Part shown: positions 27,559 to 37,031 of the stretch, in pieces
Layout: each line of letters opens with the position of its first letter
Position numbering within the stretch: the first letter of the stretch is position 1
From: Lactobacillus kullabergensis
GTDB lineage: Bacteria > Bacillota > Bacilli > Lactobacillales > Lactobacillaceae
Reading direction: 5' to 3'
Assembly (NCBI RefSeq): GCF_000967195.1
Contig: NZ_KQ033871.1
Span: forward strand, 1,254,236-1,318,235
Length of the DNA: 64,000 bases
Program-made: the position numbers and the translations under genes
Notes under the pieces: model-generated
The model's input: the letters and a program-made list of their open reading frames with translations, nothing else
What the model was told of the DNA's origin: nothing
The model's database searches: none

Positions 27559-29616
27559 TTAATGACCTAAAAGTCCTTTAATGTCATTATACCATTCATT
27601 AATTTTTTCTCCTGCTGAACCTAAGCCTTTTTCGATTTTATCACCAAAGCCCTTTGTCCAATCAGAACCAGCACCGTTATTTTGAATAATTTGCTTTGGC
27701 GCTTGTTCTTTAAATTGATTTTGAGCAGTATATGGCAAGATTGCTTCCATTTCAGCTTTATATAGCCTAGTAATACCAGTTTCTGAAACACCATGCATGA
27801 AGTGCTGCTGATTAGTACGGTCAAAGCCAACCCAAGTAGCTACCACAACGTCAGGTGTATAACCAACGATCCACTGATCTTTAGTACCAAAGCCATAAGA
27901 GTTTGGTACTTCAGTTGACCCAGTTTTTCCTGCAACCCGATAACCGGCTGGTTGAGCCGATGTTCCAGTTCCGCCTGCAAAAACTCCCAATAACATGGTG
28001 GTCATTTCTTTAGCGGTATTTTCCGAGATAATGCGGTGTGTGCCTGTATCATGATTTTCAGCAATCACATTTCCACTAGCATCAGTAATCTTAGTGATGA
28101 AATAAGAATTATTAGGCAAATTTCCCTTATTGGCAAAAGCTGAATATGCTCGAGCCATTTGGATTGGTGAAACACCTGTTGATAGCCCACCTAATGCTAA
28201 AGCAAGATTTTGGTCTTCTTTTGGTACTTTGATACCAAAATTATTAGCTGATTGAACTCCCTTAGATACCCCAATTCGATCTAATAGCCAAACTGCAGGA
28301 ACATTTTTACTCTGCGCCAAGGCAGAATACATAGGGATTTTATCAGAATAGCCATTGTCAACGTTATGCGGTTGATAACCATTCTTACCAAAACGCTGCA
28401 GTTTGTTAGAAAGCTGTGAATCATAGTGATAACCCTGTTGAAGTGCTGGAGCATAAGAAACTAGCGGCTTAATTGAAGAGCCTGGCTGTCTTTTCATTTG
28501 AGTCGCACGGTTATAGCCACGAAAAACATGTTTGCCGCGACCACCTACTACTGCTCTAACTGCACCTGTTGTAGGGTCCATTACCACTGATGCGCCTTGA
28601 GGTTTAGTACCATCAGCGGCGTTTTGCGGGAACAGATAACCCTGGTCAAATTTTTGCTGCAGCTGACTTTGATAATTTTGATTAAGAGTTGTATAAATCT
28701 TCAATCCCTTATTCATTACGTCTTCTTCTTTTAGGCCATAGCGATTAATTGCCTCATCAACTACTGCGTCAAAGAAATAAGGGTAACGATAGCCATCTTT
28801 ATTATGGTAAGTATCATGTAAAGTTAAACCAATTTTTTGCTCACTTTTCGCCCTGGAACTTGATAATTTTTTATTATCAACCATTAGATTTAAAATCAGG
28901 TTTCTCCGAGACAAAGCATAGGACATATGGTCAATTGGGTTATATTTACTTGGATTACGTAAAATACCGGCTAATGTTGCTCCTTCTCCGATTGTCAACT
29001 GACTGGCATTCTTGCCAAAATACTTTTGACTGGCATCTTCAACACCCCATACACCATTGCCAAAATAAGCTTTATTAAGGTACATAGTCAATATGTCTTT
29101 TTTAGAATAAACGTGATTTATCTCGACAGCAAAAAAAAGCTCTTCAACTTTACGAGAGAATGTTTGCTTTTGGGTCAACAAAGCATTTTTAGCCAATTGT
29201 TGTGTGATAGTTGAACCACCACCAGATATTTGACCACGATTAAGAACCAAGCCTAAAGCAGCTCTGCCCATGCCTTTGATGCTAAAGCCCGGGTTCTTCC
29301 AGAAAGTACGATCTTCTGTTGATATAACGGCATTTTTTACATTAGGAGAAATTTTATTATAACCAACATACGTGCCTTTTTGTGAGTATAGTGAACCAGA
29401 TTTTTGGCTTCTATAATCGTAAATACCAGTTGTAGCTGATAATGATGCCTTTAAATTTGATATGTTTGAAGTTTTAACTTTAACGGTATAATAAGTACAA
29501 ACCAATAACATCACGGTAAGCAAAATCAAAATGATCCAGCGACCGATAAAAAAACGGTTATCAAAACGGTGCCATAGGCCACCTATCCCGTTTTTCTTTG
29601 GTTCATTGTTTTCCAT
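27559..29616 (-). CDS. Class A penicillin-binding protein (transglycosylase/transpeptidase)
   Basis: A 685-residue bifunctional peptidoglycan synthase. An N-terminal membrane anchor (about 27-47) is followed by the GT51 transglycosylase (about 75-250; STEDRTFWKNPGFS, GGSTITQQLAKN) and the transpeptidase with catalytic SSIK (in QPGSSIKPL), SKN (QSKNVPAVW) and KTG (AGKTGSTEVP). The C-terminal tail is amphipathic and charged. It polymerises glycan strands and cross-links them outside the membrane. Ribosome-binding site AAAGGAGC precedes the ATG. The family resembles PBP2A/PBP1b of lactobacilli. Confidence 0.94.
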   Translation of the reverse strand: MENNEPKKNGIGGLWHRFDNRFFIGRWIILILLTVMLLVCTYYTVKVKTSNISNLKASLSATTGIYDYRSQKSGSLYSQKGTYVGYNKISPNVKNAVISTEDRTFWKNPGFSIKGMGRAALGLVLNRGQISGGGSTITQQLAKNALLTQKQTFSRKVEELFFAVEINHVYSKKDILTMYLNKAYFGNGVWGVEDASQKYFGKNASQLTIGEGATLAGILRNPSKYNPIDHMSYALSRRNLILNLMVDNKKLSSSRAKSEQKIGLTLHDTYHNKDGYRYPYFFDAVVDEAINRYGLKEEDVMNKGLKIYTTLNQNYQSQLQQKFDQGYLFPQNAADGTKPQGASVVMDPTTGAVRAVVGGRGKHVFRGYNRATQMKRQPGSSIKPLVSYAPALQQGYHYDSQLSNKLQRFGKNGYQPHNVDNGYSDKIPMYSALAQSKNVPAVWLLDRIGVSKGVQSANNFGIKVPKEDQNLALALGGLSTGVSPIQMARAYSAFANKGNLPNNSYFITKITDASGNVIAENHDTGTHRIISENTAKEMTTMLLGVFAGGTGTSAQPAGYRVAGKTGSTEVPNSYGFGTKDQWIVGYTPDVVVATWVGFDRTNQQHFMHGVSETGITRLYKAEMEAILPYTAQNQFKEQAPKQIIQNNGAGSDWTKGFGDKIEKGLGSAGEKINEWYNDIKGLLGH

Positions 29617-29700
29617 TTTATCTGCTCCTTTAGAAACAACTAAAATTGTATCATATTAAAGGAAATTACCTTTATTTTCAAAAAGATTTAACAAATATTT

Positions 29701-30570
29701 ATGAGCTATTATTTTACCTTTAACTTCCCTGAAAATCTCAATCCGTGTTCTGTCAATGATTTATTACGTCAATTACTCATTCCGAGAAAATGGCGTCATT
29801 TTTTACGCGTTGAACAAAAAGTACTGATTAATGGTAGTTATTATCATTTTAATCAAAAAGTAAGCCCGAATGATAAAGTTGAACTATGGCTCGATCACGT
29901 TGAAAGCAAGCAACATATTTATCCAGAAAGTGGTAAAATTCCGGAAGTTATTTACGAAAATGACAATCTCTTAATCATAAATAAACCTGCGGGACAAAAG
30001 ACGCACCCAAATTTAAAGGAAGCTAATACAGCCCTGAATGATTGTGCCACCTATTTAGGATTTTCCCCTTTTATTGTACATCGACTAGACATGTTAACTA
30101 GTGGTTTGCTACTGGTAGCCAAAAATCCCGCAGTTGTTCCTATTTTGAATCGGGAATTAACAGCCAAGATTTTTCACCGTGAGTATTTAGCTGTGATTAA
30201 TGTTAATGAACCGATAGCTAACAGAGGAACAATCGATTTGCCAATCGGTCAAGATCCACTTGATCAGCGCAAACGTAAGGTAACAGGCACTGGTATTAAA
30301 TCAATCACACATTATCAGATTGTAAAGTATTTTGACAACAATACTGCTTTAGTTAAATTAGAACTAGAAACAGGAAGAACACATCAAATTCGGGTTCATC
30401 TGGCTGCGATTGACTGCCCAATTGTGGGAGATCCACTGTATAACCCCAACTTTAAAAATGAACAATTTTTGCACCTAACTGCTTACCAAATATCACTACA
30501 AAAGCCTTTTACATTAGACAAACTGAAAGTAAAATTACCAGATAAAAATATTCCTTTACTGCAAAATTAA
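29701..30570 (+). CDS. RluA-family pseudouridine synthase
   Basis: A 289-residue RluA/RluD-type enzyme that isomerises uridine in rRNA or tRNA. The catalytic Asp is in HRLDMLTSGLLLVAKN near 126-141. Other conserved blocks are LIINKPAGQKTHP and ETGRTHQIRVHLA. The first 80 residues look like a degenerate S4-type RNA-binding part. It is divergent from the PBP gene and ends with its own terminator. The target position cannot be told from sequence. Confidence 0.92.
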   Translation: MSYYFTFNFPENLNPCSVNDLLRQLLIPRKWRHFLRVEQKVLINGSYYHFNQKVSPNDKVELWLDHVESKQHIYPESGKIPEVIYENDNLLIINKPAGQKTHPNLKEANTALNDCATYLGFSPFIVHRLDMLTSGLLLVAKNPAVVPILNRELTAKIFHREYLAVINVNEPIANRGTIDLPIGQDPLDQRKRKVTGTGIKSITHYQIVKYFDNNTALVKLELETGRTHQIRVHLAAIDCPIVGDPLYNPNFKNEQFLHLTAYQISLQKPFTLDKLKVKLPDKNIPLLQN

Positions 30571-30571
30571 A

Positions 30572-30606
30572 AAGACCGTTTGTCAAATGACTTACGGTCT
30601 TCTTTA
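30572..30606 (+). terminator. Terminator after the pseudouridine synthase
   Basis: Stem AAGACCGT / ACGGTCTT with a 14-base loop, then TCTTTATTT. It starts directly after the stop codon. Confidence 0.8.
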
Positions 30607-30762
30607 TTTAATTAAAATTTCTATAATAATTTCTATAATGCAGTACTTAAAGATTCAAATCAAGTAATTTTGCTAATAAATAATAAAACTGTTAACTATT
30701 TATCCAACAATTTTTAATAAATTCTAATTAAACAAAGCCTATTTACTAAGTTTTCTGATAAT

Positions 30763-31677
30763 TTAATCACCCACGAAAGTACCAGCTTCTATTTCACGAA
30801 TAAAATCTGCTACATGCTTATAATAAACATCAGGATTATCAACCATGTGATGATGTCCTGCATTCGGTGTAGTAACTAAGCGTGAATTAGGAATTTCACG
30901 TTGCATAATCTTTGCAGTCTCTAAAGGCATAGTATCTTCTTCACCAAAAGTCAAAAGGGTCGGCATTTTTATTTGCTTTAAGTACTTTCTAAAATGCCAA
31001 TCTTTTAATTTACCTGTTACTACAAATTCATTATCACCTTGAAAGGCATGGTAAACAGGCAAACCACCGATACGCTTAATATGATATAGCTTGCATGGCT
31101 GTCGCCGATCAAGAAAGTTAATATTTAATATTTGAATATCCTCTTGATAGCGTTTATTGTCATAATCATTGTTTGCTTCACATTCACGCATAAAGTCAAT
31201 TTCTGATTGCGGGAAAATTTCTTGTCTACGACGGTTAATTGACTCAATATAGTCATCAGTATCATCAACCATGGAAGAAATAATCGTTCCTTTTAAGTGT
31301 TGACCATATTTCACCGCATATTCTTGTGCCAGCAGGCCACCCCAACTTTGTCCAATCAAGTAGCAATTATCAAGACCAAGTTTGGCACGAACTTCATCAA
31401 CTTCATCAAGGAAGTATTCATAAGTTAAGTATTTGGCTGCAATTTCAGGATTATCATAATCCGGTTGATCTGAATAAAGAGAGCCTAACTGATCATACAT
31501 AGTAACTTGAACATGTAGTCCCTGCTTTGCTAATTGGTCAGCAGCGTCTTCCCAATATTCATGATTTCCTCCTGGTCCACCGTGAAGAGCTAATAAATGA
31601 ATATCGCCTTCACCTTGGGTACTTGTCCACAAATGATAGCCATTATCTAAAGTTATAATTTTTGTTCCAGTTCTCAT
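30763..31677 (-). CDS. Proline iminopeptidase family alpha/beta hydrolase
   Basis: A 304-residue S33-family peptidase that removes N-terminal proline from peptides, common in lactic acid bacteria (PepIP/PepI type). The oxyanion segment LALHGGPGG is near 27-35, the nucleophile Ser is in GQSWGG near 108-113, and the catalytic His is in NAGHHHM near 276. It follows the oligopeptide-binding protein gene by 19 bases with a weak ribosome-binding site, suggesting a joint transcript: peptide uptake followed by cleavage. Related S33 hydrolases with other substrates cannot be excluded. Confidence 0.85.
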   Translation of the reverse strand: MRTGTKIITLDNGYHLWTSTQGEGDIHLLALHGGPGGNHEYWEDAADQLAKQGLHVQVTMYDQLGSLYSDQPDYDNPEIAAKYLTYEYFLDEVDEVRAKLGLDNCYLIGQSWGGLLAQEYAVKYGQHLKGTIISSMVDDTDDYIESINRRRQEIFPQSEIDFMRECEANNDYDNKRYQEDIQILNINFLDRRQPCKLYHIKRIGGLPVYHAFQGDNEFVVTGKLKDWHFRKYLKQIKMPTLLTFGEEDTMPLETAKIMQREIPNSRLVTTPNAGHHHMVDNPDVYYKHVADFIREIEAGTFVGD

Positions 31678-31696
31678 TGAAATTTACAGCTTCTTT

Positions 31697-33463
31697 CTAT
31701 TTAGTAAAACCTACTTCATTCCACAAAGGATGATTATTGTTTTGTTTTGACGGCTTAAGCGAATAGCCGGAAATCTTGTCATTAACTGCAAAGATCTGAT
31801 AGGAATTATCAACTGGGATAACATAGGCTTCATCATTCATATATCTTTGCCATTCATGAAATTTTTTAACCCGATAATCATGATTAAAAGCCTTTTGAGA
31901 ATTTATCTCATCCAAAAGTTTATTGTTTTTTGCAGTTACAAATCTGGTCATGTTAAAAGGTGCTGATTCACTATAATATGGATGTGGCGAAGGTTCAGTA
32001 GGCGTTGACCAACCAGCCAGATACATGTCGACGCCTTTATTATCATGTTGTAATTTATCATAGAAAGAATTGTGTTCAATTAAACGACCCGTGGACAATT
32101 GTACATTCAGTCCAACTTTATGCCACTGCTGCAAGTAGTTTTGAACTATTGGCTCCTGAGTAGTATCCCCACTCATAGCTGCAAAATGAATTACCAAAGG
32201 CTTGCCATTTGGCTGAACGCGCCACTTTCCTTTCTTCTTGTAACCCGCTTTATCCAAAATCTGATTTGCCTTTTTTAAGTCGTAATTATATCCTTTCTCA
32301 GTTTTATCAAAGTAGTCACCAAACTTTTCTGGAACCAAAGTTTTTACTCTAAATGTTAAACCATATGTATAACGCTTATTAACCGCATCAACATTCATGG
32401 CATAACCTATTGCCTGCCTTAAAGCCTTATTATTCATCTTAGCATTAGGATTCATAACATTCTTGCTCTTTTCAGCATCCCATTTTCCTACTTTAAAGCC
32501 TAAATAATGATAAGCAATTGGGATTTGGGCAATGAAGTTCACGTTTTTGGTATTTTTAACTTGTGGCCACTGGGTATTAATTACAGGAATAATATCAAAT
32601 TTATGACTTTTAATTGCTTGAGAAGCAGAATTAGGAGATACCACTGATATAACAACTTTATCTAATTTTGGTTTCCCTCTCCAGTAATATTTGTTCGGTA
32701 CCCAGGTTGCAGATTGCCCTCTAACTAGTTTTTCAATCTTAAACGGTCCGAAAAATAAGGGATTCTTCCTGATCCTATCTGAAGACTTTAATTTAGAAAA
32801 AGGAATATCTTTTAAATAATGATAAGGTTCAACTGCTTCCCAAAGCGAACGACTTCCTGCATTTGACATACTTGGATTTAAAGCTGAGCAGTGTAAAACA
32901 ACTTTACGGCCATTTTCTCCATCAGGCATTTCAATTCCAGAAATAGTTTTAGCTTTGCCTTCGTGATATTCTTTTAAGCCCTTTAAGACTTCAAACTGAC
33001 TGCTATACCGCGGACAAGCTGTATCCTTGTTAGCTAAAATCTCATACGCATATTCAAAATCTTTAGCTACTACCTGTTTACCGTCAGACCATTTAACGCC
33101 CTTTTTAATATTGATTGTGATCGTCTTTTTCTTAGGATCTAATTTACGTGTAGCTGGACCTTTATCAGTGACGCCATATTGATCATCACTATCAAATAAA
33201 GTTTCTTGACCGGGAGCTGCAACCATCGAGTCTAGGTCTTCAGAGGAAAGTTCTTGTGAAAAAATACCTGAAAATGGAGTATCAGTGACAACTGCAACTT
33301 TTACAGTTCCACCATTTTTAACATTCTTTTCAGGAGTTTCAACAGGAAATTTTTTTACTGTATTAGTGTCATCACTATTGTTAGCACTTTTAGCACAGGC
33401 TGCCAGTGTTATGGTAGCTAGACCCAAAATGCCAGCAGAAGCAAGCTTACTTCTTTTTTTCAT
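31697..33463 (-). CDS. oppA: Oligopeptide ABC transporter substrate-binding lipoprotein (OppA type)
   Basis: A 588-residue family 5 extracellular binding protein. Signal peptide with lipobox LAAC (Cys near 22), then the SBP_bac_5 domain (about 95-500) with the typical WSDGKQVVAKDFEYAYE and RKNPLFFGPFKIEK segments. It captures peptides for an Opp permease, whose other subunits are not in this window, so it is an orphan receptor here. The start is the ATG of MKKRSKLASAG; the nearby in-frame GTG is less likely. It is followed by a proline iminopeptidase gene. Confidence 0.92.
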   Translation of the reverse strand: MKKRSKLASAGILGLATITLAACAKSANNSDDTNTVKKFPVETPEKNVKNGGTVKVAVVTDTPFSGIFSQELSSEDLDSMVAAPGQETLFDSDDQYGVTDKGPATRKLDPKKKTITINIKKGVKWSDGKQVVAKDFEYAYEILANKDTACPRYSSQFEVLKGLKEYHEGKAKTISGIEMPDGENGRKVVLHCSALNPSMSNAGSRSLWEAVEPYHYLKDIPFSKLKSSDRIRKNPLFFGPFKIEKLVRGQSATWVPNKYYWRGKPKLDKVVISVVSPNSASQAIKSHKFDIIPVINTQWPQVKNTKNVNFIAQIPIAYHYLGFKVGKWDAEKSKNVMNPNAKMNNKALRQAIGYAMNVDAVNKRYTYGLTFRVKTLVPEKFGDYFDKTEKGYNYDLKKANQILDKAGYKKKGKWRVQPNGKPLVIHFAAMSGDTTQEPIVQNYLQQWHKVGLNVQLSTGRLIEHNSFYDKLQHDNKGVDMYLAGWSTPTEPSPHPYYSESAPFNMTRFVTAKNNKLLDEINSQKAFNHDYRVKKFHEWQRYMNDEAYVIPVDNSYQIFAVNDKISGYSLKPSKQNNNHPLWNEVGFTK

Positions 33464-33646
33464 AAAAATCACTCATTTCATTATATTTTACTAATATTAT
33501 TAATAAATTTTTCATTTATGTCAAATCGTATAATCATATATTTTAAAGGAGTATTTAAAAGAATTTTTATTTAGTGTAAAATAACAAATGCTTCTGTATA
33601 ATTTTAATATGGAAAAAATAAATATAGAAAGAGTTAGAAAGTGAAT

Positions 33647-35014
33647 ATGAACAAGCAAAAAATTGCCGATTTAGCTCAAAAAGCTATTAATACTTTTAAT
33701 TTACCCAGTTTAGGAATTGGTGTTTATCACAAAGGTGAAAGCTATAGTCATGTATATGGTCAAGCTGAGCAAGACAATCTTTATCCTTTAGCTTCAATTT
33801 CCAAAACATTTTTTGCTACTGCCGTCTGTCAATTGGCTGATGAAGGTAAGATAAATCTAGATGATCCTTTAAAAAAGTCTTGGCCTGAGCTAAAGCTAGA
33901 AGATAAATATGCTGAAGATCATTTAACATGGAGGGACGCCCTTAGTCACCAAAGTGGCTTACCAGCTCACGATCTGATGCGTTTTACTAATATGAACAAG
34001 CATGACCTTTCTTTAAAAGAAAAAGCTGAACACGTTGGTCATTTAAAGCCTAACCATGAATTACGTTATAAAATGCAATACAGCAACCTGGTCTTTGCTT
34101 TAGCCACCCATGCTTTTGAACAAGTAATTGGTGAAGATTACGGTACCTATGAGCACCAGCATTTACTCGAACCCCTTAAGTTAACTAGAACTTATATTAA
34201 CCATCATGAAGCACCAAGAGAAGATATAGTTAAACCATATATTAGAGACAATGGAATTACAGAAGAGGTTCCTTTTATTGCACCTGGTAAAGTTGGTGGT
34301 GCCAGCAGTATGCTCTCATCTATTTCGGATTTGCTTACCTGGGCTGAGTATCAGTTAAAATTGCAAAAAGAAAACAAAAACAACGCAATAGCTGAACACT
34401 TTTTGCCTCAATCTATTATGGCTCCAAGCCGTGCCTACGGTGGTGCTAATTTTGGTGCTTACGGTTTAGGTATGATGATGGAAGATTACCGCGGACACAA
34501 ATACTTCTACCACAGTGGTTCATACATTGGTTACTGCTCTTTCATGGGCTTTGTTCCTGATCTTGATTTAGCTTTTGTTTCGACCACAAATATGGATTCA
34601 ACAGATGCAATTTTTGCTTTAGCCTACCAGACTATTGATGAAGCTATGGGCATCTCAGATATTGATTGGACCAGCAAAATCAAACGGATTGTTGATCAAA
34701 AATTAGCAACGCGTGAAGAAAACATTGCCATTCTTAAAGGAAAATCACCCAAAAATTTTGCGGCTAAAGATAATCTTTTAGGAGATTATGAAAACCCAGG
34801 TTACGGTTTAATCACTCTAAATGAAAAAGATGGTAATTTAACAGTTACAATTGGCAAGTGGGATTATCCTGTTATTGTTAATGAAAAAGGTAAAATGTAT
34901 GTGGAAGAAAGACTGTATCAGCATGAGCTTTTACCAATTGAAATTCATCAAAATCAAGTTTTCCTTTGGACAGAGCGCGCACTTAAAGAACCAACTACTT
35001 TCACAAAGTTATAA
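33647..35014 (+). CDS. Serine hydrolase, class C beta-lactamase family
   Basis: A 455-residue protein of the beta-lactamase/D,D-peptidase superfamily. The catalytic SxxK is SISK (50-53), the second motif is YSN (QYSNLVFA), and the KTG position is occupied by HSG (YHSGSYIGY), as in many class C-like esterases. No signal peptide is seen, so it is probably cytosolic and more likely an esterase or peptidase than a true beta-lactamase. The start is either GTG at 33641 or ATG at 33647; the latter is better spaced from AGAAAG. It is divergent from oppA. Confidence 0.85.
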   Translation: MNKQKIADLAQKAINTFNLPSLGIGVYHKGESYSHVYGQAEQDNLYPLASISKTFFATAVCQLADEGKINLDDPLKKSWPELKLEDKYAEDHLTWRDALSHQSGLPAHDLMRFTNMNKHDLSLKEKAEHVGHLKPNHELRYKMQYSNLVFALATHAFEQVIGEDYGTYEHQHLLEPLKLTRTYINHHEAPREDIVKPYIRDNGITEEVPFIAPGKVGGASSMLSSISDLLTWAEYQLKLQKENKNNAIAEHFLPQSIMAPSRAYGGANFGAYGLGMMMEDYRGHKYFYHSGSYIGYCSFMGFVPDLDLAFVSTTNMDSTDAIFALAYQTIDEAMGISDIDWTSKIKRIVDQKLATREENIAILKGKSPKNFAAKDNLLGDYENPGYGLITLNEKDGNLTVTIGKWDYPVIVNEKGKMYVEERLYQHELLPIEIHQNQVFLWTERALKEPTTFTKL

Positions 35015-35021
35015 TTAAAAA

Positions 35022-35058
35022 AGCTAAACTTTAATAATTAAAGTTTAGCTCAAAATTG
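35022..35058 (+). terminator. Terminator after the serine hydrolase gene
   Basis: Perfect 13-bp stem (AGCTAAACTTTAA with TTAAAGTTTAGCT), three-base loop, followed shortly by GTTTTTA. Seven bases after the stop codon. Confidence 0.85.
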
Positions 35059-35068
35059 TTTTTAACAG

Positions 35069-35097
35069 ACCAGTTATACAAAAGACTGGTTTTTTTA
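35069..35097 (+). terminator. Second terminator hairpin, tandem with the previous one
   Basis: Stem ACCAGT / ACTGGT, ten-base loop, then seven Ts. It lies against the 3' end of the converging hydrolase gene and may back up the first terminator. Confidence 0.7.
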
Positions 35098-35874
35098 TTT
35101 TATATGCGAACTAATCCAAGGCACGACCTTACCAATAACTTCATTAAGTTTGGTAAAATCACCAGTTTCAACATTGTAAGTATGGTTCGCATTTTCAACT
35201 GTAAACGAATCTACGTTATCCATGTGACAGTTTTTAATAAAATTTAAACTGATATTTGGATCCAAAGTAGGATCGCTGATACATACTTCAACTAAAATTG
35301 GATTTTTAAAATTTTTAATGTTGTCATTCAAAGTTGTTTTCAATTCATCAAAGAACCTGCGGTATACCAGTTCAACACCACCGCTACTGGTATGAACAAT
35401 GCAGTAACCTAAATTATCCATTTGAAATTTATCATATGCCATTTCAAGAGGCTCAGAAGTATTGATAGCGCCATTTAGAGAAACTATAATTTTTGCTGGT
35501 AACGTCGAACAAGTAAATACTAAGCGACCACCAAGGCTATGACCTAAAAGTCCAACGTTATTTTCTTCAACATATGGTAAAGACTGCAAATATTTAAAAC
35601 TCGCTTTAACCTCATCGGTCATCACTTTCATGCCATAATTTTCTCTTGAATAAAGGTTCTCTCCCATGCTGCACAAGTCAATTCTTGCAGCAACGATTCC
35701 GGCTTCTACAATTTTTTTGCTAATTCTTGCTAACATATGATTATCATTATTCCTGGAAGACATGAAACCATGAATCATCAATACAGCAGGAAATTTTTCT
35801 CCTTCATTTGGAATATCAACTTGTATTGGCACCTCATGGTCGATGCAATTCAAAAACTTTAACTCTTCACGCAC
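35095..35874 (-). CDS. Alpha/beta hydrolase
   Basis: A 259-residue serine esterase-like enzyme. The sequence shows the oxyanion region MIHGFMSSR near 33-41, the nucleophile elbow GHSLGG near 110-115 and a C-terminal His in NANHTYN near 230. Similar lactobacillary enzymes act as feruloyl or cinnamoyl esterases; that activity is a guess here. The start is GTG preceded by AAGGAGATAATTACA. It stands alone between a converging serine hydrolase and the PTS operon terminator. A short AT-rich inverted repeat at 35912-35931 lies in its promoter region. Confidence 0.85.
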   Translation of the reverse strand: MREELKFLNCIDHEVPIQVDIPNEGEKFPAVLMIHGFMSSRNNDNHMLARISKKIVEAGIVAARIDLCSMGENLYSRENYGMKVMTDEVKASFKYLQSLPYVEENNVGLLGHSLGGRLVFTCSTLPAKIIVSLNGAINTSEPLEMAYDKFQMDNLGYCIVHTSSGGVELVYRRFFDELKTTLNDNIKNFKNPILVEVCISDPTLDPNISLNFIKNCHMDNVDSFTVENANHTYNVETGDFTKLNEVIGKVVPWISSHIK

Positions 35875-35911
35875 TGTAATTATCTCCTTAAATATATCTT
35901 TTTAATTTAAT

Positions 35912-35931
35912 AATATAAGATATATTATATT
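35912..35931. promoter_or_regulatory. Inverted repeat upstream of the alpha/beta hydrolase gene
   Basis: AATATAA and TTATATT separated by six bases, about 40 bases before the start codon. This could be an operator, but in such AT-rich sequence a chance palindrome is quite possible. Confidence 0.3.
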
Positions 35932-35982
35932 GCTATTTTCCAGGTAAATATCAAAATAATATATGGCTTTGCGACTACACAT

Positions 35983-36029
35983 AAAAAAGGTCTACAAACT
36001 TTTGAAACAAAATTCCAATGTTGTAGACC
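35983..36029 (-). terminator. Terminator of the fructose-family PTS operon
   Basis: Nine-bp stem (GGTCTACAA / TTGTAGACC) with a long loop and TTTTTTA on the minus strand, 19 bases after the aldolase stop. Confidence 0.8.
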
Positions 36030-36047
36030 CTCTATAATGATTAATAC

Positions 36048-36947
36048 TTAAATTTTATCTGATCTCCAAGGATCAATGCCTTCATATAATTTAGCTTTTC
36101 CAATTGAATTAAATACCTTATTTTTATGATGTACTACTTTTTTACCTGCTTCAATGGCTTCAGGGAATAAATTATTTGGATCCCATCCATCGTTTTTTGC
36201 CAATATTTCACGAGCTTTTTGGAAAAATGCATTTTTGTAATCTGAAGCTAAATTCACCTTACTTATTCCATTTTTAACAGCATCTGCAACTTGCTCATCC
36301 GGATTTGATGAGCCTCCGTGCATAACCAAAGGGGTATCTGGAACTGCTTGAACTATTTTCTGTAAAATGTCAATTCTGATTTTAGGAGTTACATCAGGTG
36401 GATAAATACCATGACTAGTTCCAATACCAACAGCCAAAGTATCTACACCCGTTTCCTCTACAAATTTTTGAGCTTCTTCTGGAGTGGTATAAATACCTTC
36501 TTTTTTGTGTCCCTCAATATGGACCCCAGTTTTACCTATTGTTCCTACTTCACCTTCAACAGAAACACCAACTCTGTGAGCCATAATAACTGTTTCTCTA
36601 GTTAGAGCAACATTTGTTTCCCAGTCCTCAGCCGACATATCAATCATTACTGAACTAAAGCCATCATGAATTGCTCTAGCTGCACTATCCACAGAATCAC
36701 CATGGTCAAGATGCAGTGCCACTGGAATTTTACTATCACGAATTCTGGTTAAAACATAACTAATAAAGTCATCTTTACAATACCTAAGCTCAGTTGGGTG
36801 AATCATTATAATTGCTGGAGCGTAGTCCTCTTCACATTGCTCAATCACTGTTCTTACCAGTTCAAGGTTTGAAACATTATATGCTCCTACTGCAAAATTA
36901 TTTTTTCTCGTTTTTGCCAACAACTGATTCATATTTACTAATGTCAT
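36048..36947 (-). CDS. Class II aldolase of the fructose-/tagatose-bisphosphate family
   Basis: A 299-residue zinc-dependent aldolase related to Fba, GatY and KbaY. Zinc and substrate motifs are ALHLDHGDS near 80-88, SVMIDMSA near 105, VGIGTSHG and VMHGGSSN. It is a paralogue of the glycolytic fba at 42827-43741 but is embedded in a PTS operon, so it probably cleaves the bisphosphate of the imported sugar, possibly tagatose- or fructose-type. The start follows AAAGGAGAAAAAT; the longer in-frame version is unlikely. No phosphofructokinase-like gene lies in this operon. Confidence 0.85.
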   Translation of the reverse strand: MTLVNMNQLLAKTRKNNFAVGAYNVSNLELVRTVIEQCEEDYAPAIIMIHPTELRYCKDDFISYVLTRIRDSKIPVALHLDHGDSVDSAARAIHDGFSSVMIDMSAEDWETNVALTRETVIMAHRVGVSVEGEVGTIGKTGVHIEGHKKEGIYTTPEEAQKFVEETGVDTLAVGIGTSHGIYPPDVTPKIRIDILQKIVQAVPDTPLVMHGGSSNPDEQVADAVKNGISKVNLASDYKNAFFQKAREILAKNDGWDPNNLFPEAIEAGKKVVHHKNKVFNSIGKAKLYEGIDPWRSDKI

Positions 36948-37031
36948 ATTTTTCTCCTTTTGTCTAAATCTATTTTTTATTTCCAGCAATTTTTTATTAA
37001 TAAACGAGGCATCACTTCCTTGAAAGTATTT

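Noticed and set aside
28749..29078. Plus-strand open frame of about 109 codons inside the PBP gene
   Set aside because: Antisense of the highly conserved transglycosylase domain; no start signals.
33641..35014. Antibiotic-resistance beta-lactamase
   Set aside because: The SxxK/YxN/HSG protein has no signal peptide and fits cytosolic esterase-like members of the family; no evidence for beta-lactam hydrolysis.
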